A stretch of 19,186 nt of DNA from the NCBI GenBank assembly GCA_001839685.1, contig MLAK01001349.1:1-19186 (forward strand), in the 5' to 3' direction. Shown here piece by piece: positions 15,109 to 19,186 of the stretch. A program made the translations under genes and the position numbers. The stretch's first letter is position 1. Each line of letters opens with the position of its first letter. Source of the DNA: Tritrichomonas foetus (Eukaryota; Parabasalia; Tritrichomonadida; Tritrichomonadidae). The notes under the pieces were generated by a model that made no database searches, was not told where the DNA came from, and saw nothing but the letters and a program-made list of their open reading frames with translations.

Positions 15109-16053
15109 ATGTCGAAGAAAGAAGAGAAAATCAGATTTTCCAAAATGCTTGAAAAAAAGAACAAAACATTAATGGATTCTATTCGAAGAGCCTGGAAACA
15201 AAAGCTTGATGACGTTGAGCGAAGTAAATCAACAGTCGATTTTCAATACGAATCTTTACAAACCCGCCTTGAAAATATCGCCACAGCAGTTGAAGTCAAA
15301 ACTGCTTCAATTCGCGAAGAAAACAAAAAATTAAAAGATGATATATCAAATATGAAAAAATCAATAGGAAGAGCAAAAGCTGCAATTGAACTGAGAGAAT
15401 GTGATGAATCATCTGAGATAGAAATCGAATTAAGATTAAAAATGCAAGTTGAAGAACTCAGAATGAGACTTCAAAACACACAAAATGAAACAGATTCTTT
15501 AAATGAGAGAATGCAGAATTATAAATCTATGTATTTAAAAATCGAAAACAAAAAACACAAAATTCAGGAAAGGAGAGATAATGTCGAAGAACTAAAAAAT
15601 ACAAGACTTGATTTAAATGATATGTTAGCCGATTTTAAAAACAAGATTGCTCAAGAACAAAAAAATCTTGATAATGATTTAAGAAAATTAAGAGAAATGA
15701 GAGAAAATTTAATTCATCCACCTCCTCCAAAAAGAACACCACAAGAAGAATATAGAAAGTATCTCATGGAAGCTGGGCAATGGGTTGATGAACATCAAAT
15801 GTCATTCGCCAAAACAAATGATAGTGTTTTATATATGAATGATGAAAATAATTCATCTGATTCAAATTTACCAGTCAATGATCATTTTTCCGTGATCAAT
15901 CAAAAATTAGATGATGCAACTCTTGAGAAAATTGAATTTCTAGAAAATAATATTCGAACTCTTCTTTCAACAGGAAACTATAAAGAAGATGATCCACTGA
16001 TTTCCAACATTAGAAAACAAATAAACGATTTAAGTGGAAAGAACAAAAAATAA
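15109..16053 (+). CDS. Coiled-coil protein, unknown; possible ciliary partner
   Basis: 314 aa, ATG start, TAA stop. Residues about 1-205 are almost continuously charged heptad-like helix (KLDDVERSKSTVDF; EELRMRLQNTQNETDSLNER; EELKNTRLDLNDMLADFKNK), a long coiled coil with few breaks. A proline hinge (HPPPPKRTP, about 203-211) precedes an EEYRKYLMEAGQWVDEHQ helix, a polar Asn/Asp/Ser stretch and a final short helix (about 265-310). There is no signal peptide or membrane segment. I do not recognise the family. Sharing a 356-bp divergent promoter with DNAI7 makes a ciliary or basal-body role attractive, but only as inference. Confidence 0.78.
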   Translation: MSKKEEKIRFSKMLEKKNKTLMDSIRRAWKQKLDDVERSKSTVDFQYESLQTRLENIATAVEVKTASIREENKKLKDDISNMKKSIGRAKAAIELRECDESSEIEIELRLKMQVEELRMRLQNTQNETDSLNERMQNYKSMYLKIENKKHKIQERRDNVEELKNTRLDLNDMLADFKNKIAQEQKNLDNDLRKLREMRENLIHPPPPKRTPQEEYRKYLMEAGQWVDEHQMSFAKTNDSVLYMNDENNSSDSNLPVNDHFSVINQKLDDATLEKIEFLENNIRTLLSTGNYKEDDPLISNIRKQINDLSGKNKK

Positions 16054-16427
16054 TGAAGTCTGAATTAGATAACAATGTTTTTATTTTATTCAAATATATC
16101 ATTTGTTGATGAATTTTGTTGTTGTATAAATAAACTGTTGCTTATTTTGTTTATTCTGCTCTACTTTGTTTATTCTATTCTACATTTTGTGATGTTACAA
16201 GAATTAATGAATTCTCAACTACTTGAATCATTGGATTTAAGGTGATATTTCTTAAATTATGTGACAAAAAATAAATCATTTCGTGAACACAATGAAGTCT
16301 ATATCAATATATTTTTTTTGAAGTGAGAGTTAGATGTTGTACGACCATATCTATACGAATAATAGTGGATATATTAATATTATATTTACCGATTTCTAAT
16401 CTTTTCTAAATTACTGAACAATAGAAT
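16054..16427. other. Intergenic AT-rich spacer with 19-bp tandem pair
   Basis: No gene seen. It holds the coiled-coil gene's 3' end, with a TATAAATAAA-type polyadenylation-like stretch near 16127, and one tandem pair of 19-bp repeats. Confidence 0.5.
16146..16183. repeat. 19-bp tandem duplication
   Basis: TTTGTTTATTCTGCTCTAC followed directly by TTTGTTTATTCTATTCTAC; 17 of 19 bases match. Unrelated in sequence to the 19-bp minisatellite at 8172. Confidence 0.75.
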
Positions 16428-18170
16428 TCAACTATCAAAACAAATTTCAATGATTTGTTTAACAAATCCTTGATCAATCAGAGTGTATGCATCAACAGAT
16501 GAACCATAACTTTGCATTTTGGTCCATTTTTCGAGGCTTGTTGATTCTATTCTACCCTTGTTAGGATCTTTAAGATTATTATTACATACAAGAATATTTT
16601 TTGAATAATCCATTTGATGAAGGGACAATATATAAAAAGAGTTGTGTTTTTCCTTGAATGAAGTTACATCAGCATGTTATACATGTTGAAAATTGTGTGA
16701 TAGGCCTGAATGAAGTAATTATATTAAAAGTATTATTTACCGAATCAACACTTCATTTCATAATAAGTGAATGGAATTCCGAAATATATATTCTAAAAGT
16801 AAATCATCGTTCTATTTCTTTCTAATACTGAAATGAATTGAATAATCTGATCATAATTAGTAACTTCTATCTTTGGATTTTCTTTTCTTGGTATTTTAGA
16901 TGAAAGATTTTAATTATGATTTGTATTGGAATAATTCCAATATGAGTTAATAATGTACAACATTTAAATGTGACTTAAATATTTATTCAAAAATATGATT
17001 TTAGATCGTTTTATACCTTTCATTTTCTTATTCATCTTCTAGATTGATCAATCTCCAACAAGAATTTATCTTTGTTTGATAATAGTGTTATGCAACTTTT
17101 TTTGTTCATTGACTATGCTTGATGAAACATATATTTAATGAAATAAATGCATTTTTTTACAAATTTGGTTTATCATGAATAAAAATGCAAAAATAGGAAT
17201 GAATAAATCTATTATTTTATAATATTAATTAGGATTTAGTTTTAGCTAAATTAGAATGGTTATTTATCAAGATCACTCATACTGTTTTGAGCATCAGAAG
17301 CGGCAATAACTAACGCGTCCTCACTATCAACTTAAAAAGTGCTCTTTTGATGGCTGTGGGTTAATTTATCGATGATTTCTGGACTTTGTGGATGCAGCAA
17401 AGCAATTTTTCAAAGTTTTAGAATGATATTTAGTATGTACAATGATTATTCCTTGAGATGTACTATCAATGATATCGGTTCTATGGCATATTAATACATT
17501 TAATAGCATTTCCTTGATAAATTTTATTTAAAGTAACATGGTGTGCAAGTTAAGCAAATGTGTTATTTTTATAGTGTCGATAACCAATTGGAATCATATT
17601 TCAAATAGGTTTTGTTCCCATTCGTTTTAATTATTATCCAATTTTGTAACATTTAATGCGTTATTAATGATTTCCATTTCGTCATAAACTTGACCATATC
17701 TTTTAACATACGTCAAAATTAAATGAATTTTTCTTAGGTTAATGCTGCATCATTTACAGATTTGATGTCATTTAATGATACTACGACGGACCGAGAAAAT
17801 GTTTTACATATTGATGATCTTTAAGATGATCATTCGTCATATTTTGAAGGAAATTATTTATTTTGATCAAAGGCAAATTATAAAGATGACATGAGACAAT
17901 CACATGAGAATTAAAAATCATCTTGGTAAAGAAAATAATCCTTTTCACATCCGCAAAAGAGTCTGGATATTCCTGAATTGTCAAAAACAATTAAGGCTTA
18001 TCAAGCTAAAATATACAAGGACTAATAGTATTAATCAAAGAGTAAATATTTTCAACTGAAACATCAGAAGGCCGATATAAATAAATGTTTTCTATAGGAA
18101 AATTGAACATATAAAAATATTTAACCAACCAAGCTTTGATCAAAAGTCTGGATCAAATAAATCGAATTAC
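16428..18170 (-). pseudogene. Decayed protein-coding gene, possibly helical-repeat type
   Basis: The minus strand retains protein-like stretches broken by stops and frame changes. Near 18150-18010 a frame reads through IENIYLYRPSDVSVENIYSL. After stops it continues in the same frame from 17990 (LFLTIQEYPDSFADVKRIIF) to 17781, ending FLGPS-stop. In other frames come RKIHLILTYVKRYGQVYDEM (around 17730-17670), NKIYQGNAIKCINMP (about 17530-17485), VDSEDALVIAASDAQNSMSD (around 17330-17270), NYDQIIQFISVLERNR (about 16855-16810) and finally VDAYTLIDQGFVKQIIEICF, ending at a stop at 16428. The segments are helix-rich; the last resembles the end of an armadillo-type repeat protein. The two longest remnants (16428-16628, 17781-17990) lack an ATG at their open-frame edges. 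Family unknown, and it may be more than one relic. Limits are approximate. Confidence 0.6.
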
Positions 18171-18290
18171 ATTTGGTTTTAGAGTTGTATCGTTATTTTA
18201 TTAAACAAAAAGTTACTCACACTTAAATTTTGAGAGTAAATCTGATAAATGAACGATAGAAATAAAGCGACCAAAAATTCTTGAAAACCC

Positions 18291-18536
18291 ATGTCACGCC
18301 AGGTTGATCAACACTCAACACTCAATCAATCGGAATCCAACACACCAGACGAAAGCGCTCTTGCAGCAATGAAACACATTGATTCTCATGAAGTCCAGCC
18401 AAAAATTAATATCAAAGAATCTGAATTAACTCTTTTGATGAATCAGTGTTTAATCGATCGAAATCATGCAATGGATTTAATTATCGAAACGAAAGGAAAT
18501 TTAGATGAAGCACTTCGATTATATGTTCATCAGTGA
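18291..18536 (+). CDS. HYPK-like UBA protein (NatA regulator)
   Basis: 81 aa, ATG start, TGA stop. The C-terminal half (about 38-81) matches the UBA-like domain of HYPK and NAC-alpha: INIKESELTLLMNQCLIDRNHAMDL, then the ETKGNLDEALRLYV helix (compare KKEDLELIMTEMEISRAAAERSL and HMGNVVEALIAL in HYPK). Just before it, ESALAAMKHIDSHE aligns with the short helix HYPK uses upstream of its UBA (ETAMSVIGD). HYPK binds and regulates the NatA N-terminal acetyltransferase at the ribosome exit and has chaperone activity. NAC-alpha is excluded because there is no NAC domain and the protein is too short. The N-terminus is polar and disordered. An in-frame upstream ATG at 18249 is closed by a TGA before this start, so it is not an extension. 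Confidence 0.75.
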   Translation: MSRQVDQHSTLNQSESNTPDESALAAMKHIDSHEVQPKINIKESELTLLMNQCLIDRNHAMDLIIETKGNLDEALRLYVHQ

Positions 18537-18718
18537 TGTGAATATGATAAAGTTGGAATTTTTGTCAATAAACTTTTTTAGGCACAAATATACTTTCTTT
18601 TATCAGATCTTATATATTAAAAAAAGATATCATTGAAGAAAAGATGACGAAAGAGAAAACTGAATTGAAATTTCATTCTTTTTATTAGTATTATTAAAGA
18701 TTTTTTGAATGAATATAA

Positions 18719-18793
18719 AGCGACGTGGAACAGTTGGTTTAGTTCGTGAGGCTCATAACCTCAAGGTCGGTGGTTCGAGTCCACTCGTCGCTC
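18719..18793 (+). tRNA. tRNA-Met (anticodon CAT)
   Basis: Complete 75-nt cloverleaf. Acceptor AGCGACG/CGTCGCT is 7 bp and perfect; T8, D stem GAAC/GTTC, A14, GG and A21 are present. Anticodon stem TGAGG/CCTCA with loop CTCATAA gives CAT. Variable loop AGGTC; T arm GGTGG-TTCGAGT-CCACT. T54 and the non-GGG anticodon stem point to the elongator tRNA, but A1:U72 is the pair typical of eukaryotic initiators and the discriminator reads C73 rather than A. No intron. Confidence 0.95.
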
Positions 18794-18798
18794 TTTTT
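18794..18798 (+). terminator. Pol III T-run terminator of tRNA-Met
   Basis: Five T directly after the discriminator base. Confidence 0.75.
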
Positions 18799-19000
18799 AA
18801 TATTTATTTTTCCTGTAATTTTTTCTTCATTCCTTTTCTAATTTTTTCTTTTTCTTTTAATTAATTGGGAGAGAAAGACATAAAATTAAGAATTTTTTAA
18901 TTATAACTCATTTTTATTAGTTTCTGAATTGAACATTTCTTGATTGATATTCAATAATTTTCAATTTCCCTTTCATTTCCGCTATTAACCAGTGAACAAC

Positions 19001-19084
19001 ATGAAGATGATACTTTTCTGCATTTTGTTTCTTCTTGTTCACATCAAACACATTCATTTCCATATGATGGACCTCGTTACTTAA
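19001..19084 (+). CDS. Possible 27-aa signal-peptide-like micro-ORF
   Basis: ATG to TAA. The peptide begins MKMILFCILFLLVHIKH, the charge and hydrophobic pattern of a secretory signal or single membrane segment, then ends within about ten residues. A TCATTTC motif (A at 18975) would give a 26-nt leader. It may be a microprotein, the amputated 5' end of a secreted protein, or chance. Confidence 0.25.
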   Translation: MKMILFCILFLLVHIKHIHFHMMDLVT

Positions 19085-19121
19085 GCAAATAAAAATAATT
19101 TGTGAGAGAAAGATATACTCA

Positions 19122-19152
19122 AATTTTGATGTGAAACATAATTTTGATGTGA
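19122..19152. repeat. 13-bp direct repeat
   Basis: AATTTTGATGTGA occurs at 19122-19134 and 19140-19152, an 18-bp period, just before a hairpin. Confidence 0.7.
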
Positions 19153-19164
19153 TATATTATGTTT

Positions 19165-19179
19165 GGGTCATTACGACCC
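19165..19179. repeat. Hairpin GGGTC-ATTAC-GACCC
   Basis: Perfect 5-bp GC-rich stem with a 5-nt loop in otherwise AT-rich DNA, followed by CCTAAAA at the window end. GGGTC/GACCC hairpins like this occur near the ends of some piggyBac-like transposons; the window stops before that can be tested. Confidence 0.55.
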
Positions 19180-19186
19180 CCTAAAA

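Larger units (their letters stand above)
18799..19186. other. Gene-poor terminal region
   Basis: AT-rich sequence to the window end. It contains a micro-ORF, a 13-bp direct repeat and a hairpin (listed separately), and no full gene. Confidence 0.55.

Noticed and set aside
19175..19186. CCCCCTAAAA as telomeric repeat
   Set aside because: Only one copy at the window end; no array visible.

Overview
The window is AT-rich, effectively intron-free eukaryotic nuclear DNA, most likely from a trichomonad (Parabasalia), possibly Tritrichomonas-like. The main reasons are: (1) the protein at 6021-7145 carries what I recognise as the trichomonad-specific initiator-binding domain (IBD/IBP39 family); (2) TCA-type initiator-like motifs lie only 7-22 nt upstream of several start codons; (3) genes are compact single-exon ORFs next to isolated tRNA genes; (4) TAA, TAG and TGA are all used as stops. 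The genus is inferred, not shown.

Layout, left to right. tRNA-Asp(GTC) (-) at 265-335. A folliculin/SMCR8-type longin-DENN protein (+) at 557-2146. SMC5 (-) at 2341-5532; a longer reading frame starting at 5589 would need a TTG codon, so I use the internal ATG. Next comes a spacer with a 34-nt poly(A) tract, then the IBD protein (-, 6021-7145), divergent from a Rab-type GTPase (+, 7522-8103). A 19-bp minisatellite (17 units, 8172-8489) lies just 3' of the Rab gene. Three minus-strand genes follow: a small tail-anchored membrane protein, a GT8 glycosyltransferase whose DxD motif reads GxD, and a BRCT-domain protein. The BRCT gene is divergent from an acidic protein of unknown function (+, 11933-12496). 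DNAI7/CASC1/IC97, an axonemal dynein-associated protein (-, 12608-14752), is divergent from a coiled-coil protein (+, 15109-16053). About 1.8 kb of decayed minus-strand coding sequence follows (16428-18170). Then come a HYPK-like UBA protein (+, 18291-18536), tRNA-Met(CAT) (+, 18719-18793) and a terminal gene-poor stretch with a signal-peptide-like micro-ORF, a 13-bp direct repeat and a hairpin.

The genes are mostly unrelated housekeeping functions: genome maintenance (SMC5, BRCT protein), membrane traffic and nutrient signalling (Rab, longin-DENN), cilium (DNAI7, perhaps its divergent neighbour), promoter recognition (IBD) and N-acetylation/chaperoning (HYPK-like). I see no operon-like system and no clear new defence or mobile system. 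The items most worth a second look are the IBD protein alongside the Inr-like sites, the altered GT8 metal motif, the longin-DENN homologue, the decayed gene, the minisatellite, and the DNAI7/coiled-coil divergent pair.
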